A stretch of DNA of 64,000 nt from Jackrogersella multiformis (taxonomy: Eukaryota > Ascomycota > Sordariomycetes > Xylariales > Hypoxylaceae): contig CADCXD010000001.1 of the NCBI GenBank assembly GCA_902806575.1, positions 3,968,001-4,032,000 on the forward strand. Direction: 5' to 3'. The notes below the pieces were generated by a model. The model was not told where the DNA came from. It saw only the letters and a program-made list of their open reading frames with translations, and did no database searches. The position numbers and the translations under genes are program-made. This document shows positions 42,389 through 54,782 of the stretch, piece by piece; positions within the stretch are counted from its first letter, which is position 1; each line of letters starts with the position of its first letter.

Positions 42389-45014
42389 ATATCGTCATAG
42401 CTCGAACGCCACACTCCACAACAGCTCTTCATTTCTTCCAAGGTTCTTTTTTGCCCCTCCGGATCACCGTGGCTTCGTGGCTGGGTTCATTCTCTTTCCG
42501 TTCGTGCAGCGTTCTATCACATGCAAGAACCAAGGCGGGGAACGAGAGAAAAACATGCGATGCATGACAGCTTAAATTAGAAAAGAGTAGATCTTGAACA
42601 TACCTGGAGAATATCCTTAACACCCAACAAGTACTAATTAGTATCTGCAATCTGATGATCGAATCAGAAGTGTTCGAGGAGAAAGGGAAGACTGAACGAC
42701 AATCCAAAAGGGAAGAGCATCTTCTGCCCTTTTATTTATGTATTTAGTTTTCGTCCTAACTAGTGTAGTGTACCTAGGTAGGTATCTATCCTAACCCCTT
42801 GATCCCCCTTGATGGTTGCTCCAGGAAATTATCGGTTGCCCCATAGTCACGATCAGGCGGAGGTATTTTTCGATGTGCGATGTGCGGTGTATATCTTCCT
42901 TGTACCTGGCCGTGGAATTCCATTCGCAAGTGGTCAAAATGCCCCTTAAAATATGACGGGCTAGTACCTTTACGGTATTTGCTGACATGGGGTTTGCCTT
43001 GCTAAGCTAGGCCGTTGAAGGTCCACCACCATGGTTAGGAGTGGGCTTGGTGCGGTATCCCAATCCACGATACCTACCACCAGCTTAGGTACCTCGTCAG
43101 CTTAAGGTAGAATTCCTACCTGGGTACCTACAATGTCCTTAATCTCTAAAAGGCCTTGTTCGGTCTTCCACCGTGGCGGATGGTATCAAGTACCTATCAT
43201 TTCTGACCAGGTGAGATCCCGAAGTACCTACATTACCTTACCTCTAAGGCTATGGCGTCAATACCTAGGTAGTTATGTTTTAGGCGTGCAGAATTCATGA
43301 GCTCCAGGGCTGAGAAGTTATCAAAAGAGACCTATCACATTTTATGCCCAGCCGTTTGACGCACCCATGGTAGGTGGGACAACCTGCTCAGGCTTGTATC
43401 CGCTGTTGAAGTCTAGCCTGACCGGACTTCAAATAAGTGGCAGGGTGGGTAGTATTTTCCGGTATTTTCAGCTACTTTTAGTGCCAGATTGAATATTACA
43501 AGCCACCGAAATACTCTCTTCGTAAGTGATACGATGCGACTGGACTCATCGAGACTATTTCCATCATCACTGAGTAAACCACCCCTAATCATACCTAAGT
43601 ATCTACCTAAGGTAGTTAAAAGCTCTGCGGTTATCGTTTGATAAATCCTCAGTAATCTATCTCGTAATAGCTAGTACAGTTTTCTATCCGCCATACATCG
43701 ATTAGCCCGCCCCCTACATGGTTCTTATTCCAGTCCAGCGGGAGCTAAATGAGAGCTAGGTTCTAGAGCAATCCACTTGATATGTGCCTAGGTGTTTAAT
43801 GAAACTTTCATATCAGTTGGGATTTCTAGACTTGACAAACTTTCAACAATCGAAAGCCGGTGAAGCGCGTTGAAGTGTCGGTAGAAAGGGGGTGTCCACC
43901 GGAGGAATTAGTCAAATCACAAATCGGCAAAAGGTGGGTTCTCTCTTCGCCGTTGATGGTAAATGAATGGTAAAAACGGCATGTATTTCATATTGATCAG
44001 ATTCGTGAGGGTTATAATGACGGAACCAGCCATGTCAGTTTGTAGCAAATAGATAGACGGGAGCTTTCCACGTGGGGGTGCGGTACAAAGGAATCAGTCA
44101 TGTACATGTACGTAGTATGTATAAGCAGGGCTTAATTCAACCTTGGAACTCTTGTATTGACTTCTTATATACCTACCTAACCTTTAGATTAGGTGAGATC
44201 GACACCTTCACGGCTAAAAAAGAGCCGCATTCGACTAACCTCAATAGCTATCCCAAGGGTTGGTATATTCAAGATCCCTATGCAATAGAATGCCGAGGTA
44301 TGTAAAACCATAAGTTAGCCCTTAAGGATGCGCACCGACCTTGATAGGTAGGTGCCTAGGTAGACATCAAGGTCTTCAGAGCTTCCAAGAGGAAAATAGT
44401 ATAATAATAAGGATAAACATAAGGATAAACTTCAGAAAAACATGATAAAAATATCTCATTGAAAGATTAGTTTCTCTCGTGTTCCATAATTATTAAATCC
44501 GAGAAGCTTTCGGATAATCCCGCGATGGCGTTTGCAGCGTCTGTGGCGTCTACTACGTACCCATACACGACATAAATCCATTTCCATACCTAGCTCCACC
44601 TCTAATGCATAAATACATACGCCAGGGCATACATTAATTAGTGTAGGTAGGTATCTTACGGCTGACCACCCGTCCGCAGTTGTCAGCCAGCCAACTACCC
44701 CTAAGCTTCTTCGCATCGATGCATCCACGGAGCTCTAGACTGCCTCGACATCAGCCTCTCGGCCCCTGGATATCGCTGGCTTCCTATGTAGTTTATAAAT
44801 ATCATCAATATTGACAATAATTTCTCGGTCCTACCAGCATTGGCTTCTTAGTGGTTCTCTTCTCTATTTGCTGTCCGTCTTCGGAATACTTACATTATCG
44901 ATTGGGCCCCGACTACACCGACTCGCCTCTGCCAATTCTCGCCGGTGGCTGGGGACGCGTCACTCAACCAGATTATTCCTAGTATACCTACCTTTAGGGG
45001 CTCTCGGACACGAG

Positions 45015-45754
45015 ATGGGAAGCGTCGAGAACCTGCCTTACTGGCATGTCAACGTCCCCGAGAGCGAGAGGGCGGAGGGGTGTCCGGAATTCCTCGGCGC
45101 TCTGAGCGTCAAGGACATCGGCATCATCAGCACGCCGGACTCCGCGTACCGGGTAGCTACGTGGGCCGAGGTCCAGAACATCGTGGCGGAGAACCGGCTA
45201 GCCGCGTTCCGCCGCGTCCCGTCCGACCTGCGGCGGTACCTCGAGTACACGTGGAGGCTGAAGCGCGACCACGGCAGCGTCATGGACTTCGTCCTGTCCC
45301 GGCGGCTGCGCTGGGACGCGCCTGTGAGGCCGAGGGGCCGGCCGTTCGAATTCAATGACGACGTCAAGATCCTCTGGAACGACTGGCCGTACGGCATCGA
45401 CGAGAGGATAGTCCATCTGGTCGTCTGGACCAAGTTCGAACTTCCCGAGGATCCCGTCACGACTGACCTCACGGACGAGGCTCGAGCTGCCATCGAAGGC
45501 TACGTGCAGAAGGTATTCGGGTCTAAGGTACCGAGGGACCGTGTAAGTGAGACTGTAGTATTTCTTTCTCTCTTTTATTTAATTTTCCGGTTAGTTGTGC
45601 TAAGACGACGGGATAGTACATCTGGTTCAAGAATTGGAGGTCGTTAAAATCCGTCCAGGCCGTAGAGCATTTCCATGTCATGCTATTCGACCCGGATCCC
45701 AAGTTTGTCGATGAGATCACTAACGGCGACATCCCGTCTTGTCGCAAGGCATGA
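45015..45754 (+). CDS. Gig1-like protein (N-acetylglucosamine-induced protein 1, DUF3605)
   Basis: Exons 45015-45542 and 45617-45754 with a 74-nt intron (phase 0) give 221 aa. The start MGSVENLPYWHVNVPESER and the blocks CPEFLGALSVKDIGIISTPDS, RLRWDAPVRPRGRPF, ILWNDWPYGIDERIVHLVVWTKFEL and, after the splice, YIWFKNWRSLKSVQAVEHFHVML are a full-length match to the fungal family named after Candida GIG1, induced by GlcNAc. The molecular activity is not known. No signal peptide belongs to the real start; upstream in-frame sequence that looks hydrophobic begins without an ATG. Exon 1 is GC-rich against an AT-rich surround. The long upstream region may hold its regulation. Confidence 0.9.
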
Positions 45755-46892
45755 CATGTCATATATACCTAGGTAGACAGTGTTTGCAAGGCAAACTTCT
45801 ATAGGATAGACCAATAGATGATGTAGAGTATGTATAGTGAACACCCATCAGATTTTCTCTACAGCTTCCTTGAACTCCAAATCGATAATGATGGTACATA
45901 TCTACCTACCTAAAGCATCTTGTATGCATATAAATAGATAGATACATCAATTTTTGTTTGCTATTAGTGACACTCCTCGATTCTATGTGGGCCTCGGTGT
46001 CTTTCCCACAAATCATAATTCAACAGGAAAGACGGGGACCCGTCGGGAATGCACTTACATCATCCTTCAACTTCCCTGGAGATAATATAAGTCGACGATA
46101 TGTGTCCGCCTGGCATGATTGACACTAACGGTAATATCGAAACATATAAAGCTCGCCTCGTCTCGCCTCATCTAAAGGACCCGAACTCAGTTTAGTCTCC
46201 ATGCTACTAAGCGTCGTAGTTGAAGCAAGAAACTGACTACAACCAAGAAGCTACCAAGGTACAGAGTAAATCTTACGCTCCCGTTCATTTTTTAGACCAT
46301 TCGTGACCCGAAGACTGATTCCCTATTATGTTTCATTCTAGGTATGATCTTAATTGCCTATGATTATATTGGCCATGTTCACTGGAGAAGCCATGGCAAG
46401 CCAATATTGATTTTTCCTTTACTCTATTATAACACATCAGGAGATAGATAGCCCAAGGTAATTGCTCCGAACCATCGCATCATATAAACAAATTAGACCA
46501 TCAACACCATTGCAAGTAAGAAGTAGGATACCGTATCTCAATACATAATACACCTCCATGATTATGATAAGGCTGCTTAACTACCCTTCTTCTTTCGAGG
46601 TGCCTTATCAACAGCTTTCCGTTTAGGAGTACATGCGAAGGCTTGCTTCGATCGTATAAGAAGCTATTTTCTTAGTTACGTAAACAATTTTCCATTTCAT
46701 TCTCGGTAGAACAAATCTTCGACGTCTTTGTAAACCGTTAGAATGGGGCCAATATAATAGATGGCATTGTAGGACTTACTCTCTAAGCGAATTCTTACCT
46801 GTTATCCAGCAAGTTATTCATTCACATACCACCACATACACTACGATATCATTCGCCTAGATACTAGAACCCCATTGTCCACCGGCCCTCGA
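45755..46892. other. Convergent 3' region, 1.1 kb
   Basis: AT-rich spacer between two stop codons with no supported gene. CCTAGG-type motifs lie near 45764 and 45903. Confidence 0.55.
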
Positions 46893-48070
46893 TCATGCCC
46901 CCATTGTCACTTCCACAGCAGGGCACTCGGCAAAAGGCACCGCGATCGGCTTCTCGAGACAAACCTTGACTTTCCATCCCCGGTTCTTCATGGGCGCGGG
47001 GCTATCGCCGATCCTGAAGTCCAGCAGTATCTTATTCGCGACCTGGACGGCGAGAGCCTCGAGCGTCTTGAACGACGAGGCCTCCATTGTCTACGCGAAC
47101 ATGTCAGCATTGCCCTGTCATTTCGGTTTTTTTTGTAGTTAGCCCCTCGCCAATTCGGAGCACTCACCTCGACGATAACCCTCTCCAGCTCGCTATGGAT
47201 ATCCTCCGCGACATCGAACCGGTCGATCTCGACGTCCGCCACGACCATCTGCTTCGCGGCGCGCTCGTTGGAGTTGACCCCGATCAGCGTCGGCACGTGC
47301 AATCCCTGGATGCGCAAGCTGCGCGCGTACGATCGCATGGGGTTTTTGCTCGTCTCCTTCCCGCCCTTATCGTCCCCCCTCGGGGCGTAATCCCGAAAGC
47401 TGGCCGTCGTCGTCAGGCTGACCCCGGCGCCGAGCAGCGACGCCTTGGGCAGGCTGATGGTCAGCGATAGCGAGCGCAGGCTCGCGGCGTCGAGGAACGG
47501 CAGCTGGTCGAGCGGCAAGGCGATGCGGCTCCCGTCGACCACGCGCCCCGTCATGCGCACCCACAGCAGCTCGAACACGTCCGCGGTGCGGGGTGCCTCG
47601 GCCTTGGCCGCGAGACCAGCCGCAGGGCCGGAGCTCGGTTTGGGCTTGTTGCTTGCCCCCCACAGCTCCAGGCTGGACAGCAGGGTCTTGCTCAGGCTGC
47701 CGTAGTGGACGGTGCCGGCGTCGAGCTCATCGGTGTCGCCCGAGGTCGAAAGCGCAGAAGCAGCAGCAGCAGCAGCATCACCATCACCATTGGTGTTTCC
47801 GGAGAACGGCTGGGCGAAAGAGACCTCAGACGACAAGAGCACGGGCTGTAACTTGCCGGACCGGCCCCAGGCGTCGCGACCGACGGGGATGGCGGCCTGC
47901 AGGTTCCGCACGCGGACCACGGCCACGGACTCACCGGCGTCGGCGCGGGCGCGGAAAGTGCTTACGAGCGGCGCCGGGGGGTCCGTTGTGTCGTTTGTGG
48001 GGGGGCCGCCGGGCATTTTGTCGCTTAGGGGTGGTGTTAATGTTGTTGTTTTCCAGAAGGAGGATAGCAT
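46893..48070 (-). CDS. Stand-alone tandem FolB (dihydroneopterin aldolase-like) protein
   Basis: Exons 47168-48070 and 46893-47090 with a 77-nt intron (phase 0) encode 366 aa from the ATG at 48070; a second ATG at codon 19 is possible. Two FolB-type folds are suggested: VAVVRVRNLQAAIPVGRDAWG... (about 49-240) and SLRIQGLHVPTLIGVNSNERAAKQMVVADVEI... ending SSFKTLEALAVQVANKILLDF and WKVKVCLEKPIAVPFAE. Fungal folate enzyme FOL1 normally joins FolB, HPPK and DHPS in one chain; here the HPPK and DHPS parts are absent. It may be a separate aldolase-like paralogue rather than the folate enzyme. A poly-Ala run from CAG repeats lies in the first fold. Residues for catalysis could not be assigned with certainty. 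Confidence 0.8.
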
Positions 48071-48558
48071 TTTTTGTTAGGAGGATTCTGCCTGATACCT
48101 ATTACTTAGGTACCTGAAATGACGCAAGACAGTGGATGAGTTCAGTTGAGTGGGGCTATTTAGTTAGGCAAGTTAGGGAGACTACTATAAACTCAGGAGT
48201 CTTAACTTGATCTACTTTGATTAGTAGACCCAGAAAGGGGAAATGAATCGTAGCGCGGTCTTTTTGATATATGATTATTGAGATAAAAAGTTGAAGATGT
48301 GATAAAATCTTTAGTAGATGAATTTAAGTGAGCTGATGTATTGGTATCACCTCCAGGCCCCACTGAAGTCTAAGAAGGTAGGTACAGTGGGCAAATGAGT
48401 TGTCCTTGTACAACTTAACCCATCTCACCATACCTAGGTACCTACTTCTGGTTGTACAAAAAGGGGGCACCTTACTATAATATATAACATTAGTCTAGGT
48501 TTACTATTTTGCTATATATACCTACCTAGGTACGTATATATATGTATACCTAGGTATA
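48071..48558. other. Intergenic with dense CCTAGG/GGTACC motif
   Basis: FolB-gene promoter side and GNAT-gene 3' flank. Motif copies at 48105-48114, 48431-48445, 48522-48535 and 48545-48558, the last at the GNAT stop codon. No gene. Confidence 0.6.
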
Positions 48559-49320
48559 TTATATAATCTCGGACGTATCACAAATCATCGACCAAGTATT
48601 ATGCTTCTCTGTAGCCCCCCACTTGCTCAAGTCGAGAGATAGACACTCGACATCGCGGAAGCCGCACTTCTTATACAGTTCATGGCCCGACTCCGAAGAC
48701 TCGAGGTAAGCGATAAGGCCCAGCTTCCGAGCCTCCTCGACAGCCTGTCTCACCAGCATGCCGCCCGCGCCGCGACCCTGGTGTTTAGGATCGGTGTGGA
48801 GGAGCGATATATCTTTTACGTTGACATTAGTAGGTAGTGCCGCGTTATACCAGCCATCAACACGTGAGCTTCCCTTCCCCTGCCTTCGCGAAGCAGTAGG
48901 AACAGTCTCTCTCTACTAGATGCAGGCGAGATACTCACAGACGTACGGCTTGTCCCCCAAGATGCGCGCCCTCTGCCTCGCGATGCCGCCGAACAGCAGC
49001 TCGCACGCCTCAGCGTTGCATCCGGGGCCGAAGGTCCGAGGGGCCGTCGGCTTCGGCTTCGCGGTGTAGACGTGCCACTTGGAGAAGGCGACCATCTGCT
49101 CGCCGTCCGGCAGGTCGGCGTCGACCACCTTGTGCCAGCGCGTCGTAGCGTCGCTCTGCAGCTCGGCGGCTAGGTGGCTTGCGCGCCCGTCCAGCGCCTC
49201 CGGCGGAAACGGTCCCGGAAACAGGATCGCGTTGAACGGGTTCGGGGCATACGCCGCGGCTTCGATCTCGGCGGATCGGCGCGCGTCGGTTTCCGCGGCG
49301 GGCTGCAATTCGAGGGGCAT
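48559..49320 (-). CDS. GNAT-family N-acetyltransferase
   Basis: Exons 48939-49320 and 48559-48812 with a 126-nt intron (GTGAGT donor, phase 1) encode 211 aa. The join yields GDKPYVYISLLHTDPKHQGRGAGGMLV, where the beta-4 strand and the acetyl-CoA P-loop (Q-G-R-G-A-G) meet as in GNAT enzymes; LGLIAYLESSESGHELYKKCGF is the usual second half. The N-terminal part has the family features of fungal putative acetyltransferases (AYAPNPFNAILFPGPFP, MVAFSKWHV). The start at 49320 (MPLELQPAAETD) fits these; an upstream in-frame stretch to 49344 lacks an ATG. The substrate is unknown. It follows the FolB gene on the same strand. Confidence 0.85.
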
Positions 49321-50265
49321 ATTTTGATTGCTTAAAAGAAGCACTGGGTACCTAGGGTAGATAGATAGATACCTGGGTGAACAAAACGAAGTATCGCCGT
49401 CTGCACAGAAGCTAACTTGAAAGCATTAGGTTCCCGATTACTCCTCGCCTCGCCATCAGATGTCTGCCGCATCACTACCCAGATATACATCTGCGGCCAT
49501 CCAGTTCGGTAGCCAAATGAGTCCAGGCAGGATCAGTTCTGCATGTGTGTCTCGGATAGTGACTCATTGACCGAGTGGGGGTTCAATGTCCGTATACCTA
49601 CCTACCTACCTCTACCATACGGTATACCCTAGGTACCTACCTAGATATGCAGTGTTCGTTTGCCGGCGGTGTCGAGCAGAGCTGATTGGTAGGTACCTAG
49701 GTACTACAAGTGGTGTTCCAATAAGTTTCTTTAATATTGAACTTGATAATACATATCGAGATTATTTATTAAGATGTTCACAGTTGTGAGAAGCTACCCT
49801 TACTAGCCCTACTCAGTATTTTCAAACCCCGTTATGCTAATAACCCTAGTTAATAGGTAGGTAGTAGTCCGCCAGTACATAGTACTATACTATGTACTTA
49901 GACCTTGACTGAAACATGTTTCTTTACATAAGTACATGTGTACATTGTATAGACCCACCCATCCGAATCTTGGGGAAATATTCTCCAACGGATAGGCACT
50001 TATCCAGAACAAGCCGTCTTCTTGCTTCTCCCATCCCATACACACCCACGATGTTTCTACCTTCCATATTATACCTAGGTACCTATATTATATATCATTT
50101 TAGTCCACAGCCACAAAAAAGCCATAAATTCAAATAAACGCTAGGCTATAAACTATAACCCAGCTAACCTTGCTACAACACCCGTCTACAAGACAATGCT
50201 ATCCTTATAGCTCCGGATCAGAGCCGACAACTTTGGAAGAGCGAATCCGACGAAGCACACCCGAG
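49321..50265. promoter_or_regulatory. Divergent promoter region of GNAT and SET/MYND genes
   Basis: 945 bp, AT-rich, with many motif copies (49345-49375, 49597-49611, 49627-49644, 49691-49704, 50080-50090). No gene is supported. Confidence 0.5.
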
Positions 50266-52271
50266 ATGCCCACCCTCCCGTCGGGTCTCGCCTTCGGGCC
50301 CGCATCCCCCACCCGCGGCCGCTCCGTCATCTCGACCCAGTCCTTCGGGCCGGGCGACACCATCGCCGTGTTCACGGACGACCCCGACTCCTCCTCCAGC
50401 AATCCCACCACCATCACCAACCCCATCATCGCGCTGCCGGACACCCTCCACCTGCCGCAAACCTGCAGCTACTGCCTCCTGCTCGCCCCCTCCCCCACCC
50501 CCCGCGTCCACGCCTGCAAAGCCTGCCACACATCGCACTACTGCAGCCCGCGGTGCCAAAAGTCCGACTGGGCGCTCTGCCACAGCCGCGGCGAATGCAA
50601 AGCGTTCCGGCGGGCGCGAAAACGCGCGGCGCTCTCCGGGTTCGGGGGCCGGGTGCTGCCGACGTCGGTGCGCGCGGTGGTGCAGGTGCTGCTGCGGCCG
50701 GACATGGCGCGGGCCGTGGCCGAGATGGAGGGCCACGGCCGCGCGCGCCCCGCCGGCCCCGACGCCGACGTCCTGGTCCAGGCCCACGGCGCGCTGGCGT
50801 GCCTCGGCCGCGAGGCTACGCGCGAGAGCTTGGCGGAGGCTGTGGAGGTTTTGTGGAAGGTGAGTTTGTGTGTGAGTGTGTTGATTCAGTGGGTTTCTGA
50901 GTTGGCGAGATTTGATTTGATTTGATTTGGGTTTGGTTGTATGGGGTTTAGTTGAAATGAACGAGTTATGTTGCGTTGAGGTGCGATTTACTTGCTTGAA
51001 GGTGGTGATGGTGGTTCACGTCACGAAATTTGCTTTCGACACAAGTTCTGTTCTTCTACCTCTATCTCCATATCCCCTTTATACAGCTTGTGCAGTTTAG
51101 TTACGTCTATTGAATCTAACGACAAACAACTAGCTACAAATCAACTCGTTCGACCGACTCGACGTGGACATCGGCCAGAGCGGCGTGTACGTCAACTCCG
51201 CGCTGGCCATGATCAACCACTCCTGCATGCCGAACGCTTTCGTGCAGTTTGTAGGACGCAAGGCCATATTGCACGCGTACCAGGACATCAAGGAGGGCGA
51301 AGAGATTACCATCTCCTACATTGGTAAGCCCGGCATTAGCATTAGCAGTCTTCCGTTATATCGTTATATCGCTGACACCCCATCTCGCAACAGAATCCAC
51401 ATTGCCTCGCTCGCTACGGCAGAAGGCCCTGAAGGAGCAGTACTATTTCGATTGCGCCTGTCCCCGTTGTCAAGACGATTTGGACATCTACCAAGTCTGT
51501 CAGAAGTATCCACACCTCGAGTTGAATTTGTTCAGTCTCGTCCCTGACGTAGACAAGCTGCGGCATCCCCCCATCAAGCAGTTTCCGAGCTCAAGCAAAA
51601 CCCTGCAGCAGAATGCCGAAGAGATATACCCGCTTTGCACGTCGTCGCTGCAGGGCGAAACGCCGGCGGAGAGTCATAGACTACTCTGTCTGCGTTGGAA
51701 GTTGTGCGCGCAGCTTCGCGAAGCGGAATTGTATGCTGTTGATCCGTTGGCTCAGGTGCTTACCGAAGCCAGCGTCTATCTCTGCGTACAGGGAAAGATG
51801 GCCTACGCCTTCGCTGTTTCGTGTTTTCTTGCAACGAAGTGTGATCCATATAGACGACCTATGCCCTTCTCCGGACCAAGAGTGAAGGGCATGTTCTCGG
51901 TCGCGAAACTTTTGGCCTCGGGTCCACTTTCAGCAGCGACCGGAAATGGTGGACAGCTTGCGACGAGGCTTTCCCAAGCCTTGGTCAAGCTGGATCAAGC
52001 CACGATGTGCCAGGTAGTCTTGATGATGGTGGTTCATGATTGCCCCGCGGCTCACTCCAACGAGTGGCAAGTGTACCGCCTAGCAAGGGACCTGCTGGAT
52101 GAAGTCGAAAGCCTCCCAGGCCGAGAAGTCAAGAACGCTCTAGTCAATGCTTTCGCTAGAAATCCAAATAGCTCAGAGGAGAAAAGTTTCTTCAATACTG
52201 CAGTCTTGGAACCGATTGAAGTCCTAGCCAGTTTTGCCTTGGAGATCATGGATGCCGAATTTGGTGGATAG
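50266..52271 (+). CDS. SET and MYND domain protein (SMYD-like putative lysine methyltransferase)
   Basis: Exons 50266-50859, 51134-51323 and 51394-52271 (phases 0 and 1) encode 553 aa from the ATG starting MPTLPSGLAFG. The N-terminal SET strand includes GRSVISTQSFGPGDTI. A MYND zinc finger follows at about residues 67-111 (CSYC...CKACHTSHYCSPRC...CHSRGEC), splitting the SET domain as in SMYD proteins. Exon 2 carries the SET core VNSALAMINHSCMPNAFVQF and KEGEEITISY; exon 3 begins with the post-SET cysteines in DCACPRC. A helical C-terminal region (250 aa) matches a TPR-like C-lobe. Targets cannot be predicted. Intron 1 is 274 nt and contains a GATTT tandem repeat near 50909-50929. The stop lies 36 bp from the stop of the convergent Mis18-like gene. 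Confidence 0.9.
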
Positions 52272-52307
52272 TCGATTAATCGATTTTTATTATCGAGAGC
52301 TGCAATA

Positions 52308-53953
52308 TTAGATATTCGAGGTCCTATCTTGTCTTAGCCAACGTTTCACGTCTCTTGAAAGAAATCTTTTATCAACAGCACCTGACTTGGTGAGTCGGGG
52401 AGGGTCAGGTATCTGATCGTCTGATCCTCGGGCTCTAGTAGAAGGAGGAATGCTCTTGGATTCATTTGGCGGAGAGCTAGAAAATAGTCCTCGTGTTAGC
52501 CTCTGATTGGAAGAGGGTTTCGAAAAGGTGTCTGAAAGAAGATTTAATCCAGTAGCCTCTGGGTCAGGAGTATGTTTTCTTTTCCGTCTGGATATTTCGG
52601 GCGAGGAATTGATAGGATTCTTGTTCTGAGTTGCCACATCTGTAACATCTTGGCTGTTGGGCGTTGATGCCTTCTCCATCCTTTGAATCCTCTCTTTGAG
52701 AAGCTCAAACTCCATCTGAAGGGTTTCGACATGGCTTGCTCTTTGACCAATCTTGGTGATGTTAGTTGTAAGTATATCAATCTCTCGTGATGGAAATACA
52801 GAGTCACGAGGTGGAAACTTTCGAGCCCGTTCTTGTGTTAATTCTTCTCTGAGCTCTTTCAGTTCAGCCCTCAACGAGACTACTTCCTCACTGTAAGCCT
52901 TTGTCGACGAGGTGCTTTCATTTGCGGTCTTCTTGGTTTTATCCATTTCTTCCCGCACGCACATTATATCGTGCTGCACACGTTTAAGGTCTGAAGTGGC
53001 TGTCCTGTGGTTTTGTTGCTGCTCCTTAGCTGACTTATTGAGCTCTTTGCGCACATCCTCAATTGTCCGCTTTGTAGAAGCAAGTTCCCACTCGAGGTGA
53101 TCGTAGGCTGTCGTATCCTGTGACGATTTCTTAACGTAATTGAACTCATTTCTGAGTGACGAAATATTATCTTGGATACTGATGGTCTTGGTGTGATTTT
53201 TTTGTAGATCTTCTTGCAAGCCAATCGTACCATCTTTCAACTTCTCGATTTCACCTTCGATGCGGAGCACAGCATTGTCAAAAGAGGAGGCCATTTGGAA
53301 CCCGGCACGACTCAGCCTTTGATTTTCTTCTCTCTGTGCGTCCAGTTGATCTTGTAGGTGATCAAGGAGCCGACCATTTATTTCTGAAGGGCTATCATTG
53401 TTTATGAACATATGGGCACTGCTCTCCGAGGTTGGTGGTGTGTTAGTAGTAGTAAACCCACTACGAGAGGTTTCCCTAAGCTTCAGAGTTCTCTGAATTG
53501 TTACTTCAACATCGTCACCACTATCCAAGGTTGTAAATACGACCGAGGAGAGTCGTAAAAACACTTGGTTGCTGGGATTATTAGCTGGTTATATCTAAAT
53601 AGGAGAATAGACAACGCTTACTTGTCTAGAACGTGATTGACGGGTGTGTCCAGGTATATGAGTCCAACAACAGTATAGCAACCATTGCATGATAGATCTC
53701 GTAGATGGCTGTTTATCAGGTGTATTCTCATTAGCAAAGATATTAGGCACATAGGGTTCAGGGATGATCTATACCAGTTCTCTATCAATGTGTACTCCTC
53801 CCCTTGCCGCACCGTGCCGGTTGGTATAACGTTTAAATTATCCTCATCGCCGACAACGGGACTGATGTAGTTTTTGCCAATCTTTATCCACAGATTGACG
53901 AACTCACCCAGGCGTCGCTCGCATTTCACACAGCTGCAGACTATTATTTCCAT
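52308..53953 (-). CDS. Mis18/Yippee-fold protein with long coiled coil
   Basis: Exons 53775-53953, 53622-53708 and 52308-53571 encode 509 aa; all junctions are in phase and the first restores IEN + CHLRDLSCNGC. The N-terminal 110 residues form a Mis18/Yippee-type zinc fold: CSCVKC, GEEYTLIENCHLRDL, the second CxxC in SCNGCYTVVGLIYLD, and VFLRLSSVVFTTL. Mis18 proteins help load the centromeric histone CENP-A. From about residue 150 to 345 a long Glu/Lys/Leu-rich coiled coil follows (for example IEDVRKELNKSAKEQQQ). The tail is basic, with RRKRKHTPDPE and SRDVKRWLRQDRT. Known Mis18 proteins are mostly near 200 aa, so this architecture is unusual to me. The alternative is a Yippee-like protein of other function. 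Confidence 0.78.
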
Positions 53954-54782
53954 AGCAACTTAACGTTTGGCTACAATCTTTGGAATTAATTAGAACAATT
54001 AGTCTGGAGAAACATTGAAGATTCCGGGGAGTAGATGCACGATCAGATGGGATGGATTAAAATAGGATTGATGATGGATCCGAGATGAATTGGCTGCTGG
54101 GGATGAATTCGGGTTCCTGCATTCTAAAAATACGGGGTTGAGTTGTGGATTCATTAGATCTGCATAATACGGTGGGTATATGCATAGCGGGTTATGTTAC
54201 GTTTTGATATGCGATAAGGAAATTAATGAATGTAGCCTACTATACCTACCAGCTGCCTACCTAGGTACCTAGATACTAAGTAATACATAAAACTTCACGG
54301 AATATTATTTTTATTTAAAGTTACATCATTTCTCAGATTGGCAGATTTAGGTGGATTTTATAAGCGTTACCCGTTAAGTTTCTTTCCGTGGATCAGATAA
54401 ACTCGGAGATCTCCTTTACAGGGACCACGTTACCACAGATATCCATAAGGAATACCTAGAAGTTCCAGGCGCCCAAGAACGAGGATACCATACCAAAGTA
54501 TGAAGACCGCCAATATAAATATACCCAGATAAGACAGAACAGAAAACGCGCAAGACCGGATTGCTAAAACATGCCACATTTTCATCGATCTACCTTAACT
54601 ACCTAAGGTACCGTGTATCCCTAGTAAGAGTATGAAAAGGGGTATCTCTCAGTCCTAAAGTCAAAGCATATTCGTGGCTCGTATCTCATACTCCTTGCCT
54701 CCTCCCACATCCCCTTCATTGCCCTTACACGCCAAACGACAGATTATAATGAACCGTTCCGTCTCAAGACGTATATCCGAGT
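53954..54782. other. Intergenic, 0.8 kb
   Basis: Mis18-like promoter and REX1 3' flank, AT-rich, motif clusters at 54258-54273 and about 54600-54612. No gene. Confidence 0.55.

Larger units (their letters stand above)
41663..45014. other. Large gene-free region, 3.35 kb
   Basis: Between two divergent starts. No convincing gene; the longest open frame (42117-42575) has a biased composition and no recognisable feature. It contains GAACTTYG tandem repeats (41881-41908), an AATCC run near 42209, a nested inverted repeat (42307-42388) and many CCTAGG/GGTACC motifs (about 41974-41996, 42768-42785, 43067-43130, 43596-43618, 44346-44364). Confidence 0.5.

Noticed and set aside
42117..42575. 152-aa open frame on the plus strand
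   Set aside because: Runs through a repeat (AATCC) and the nested inverted repeat; composition not protein-like.
44811..45014. Hydrophobic N-terminal extension of the Gig1-like protein suggesting a membrane anchor
   Set aside because: The frame opens without an ATG; the first ATG (45015) is exactly where the family begins.
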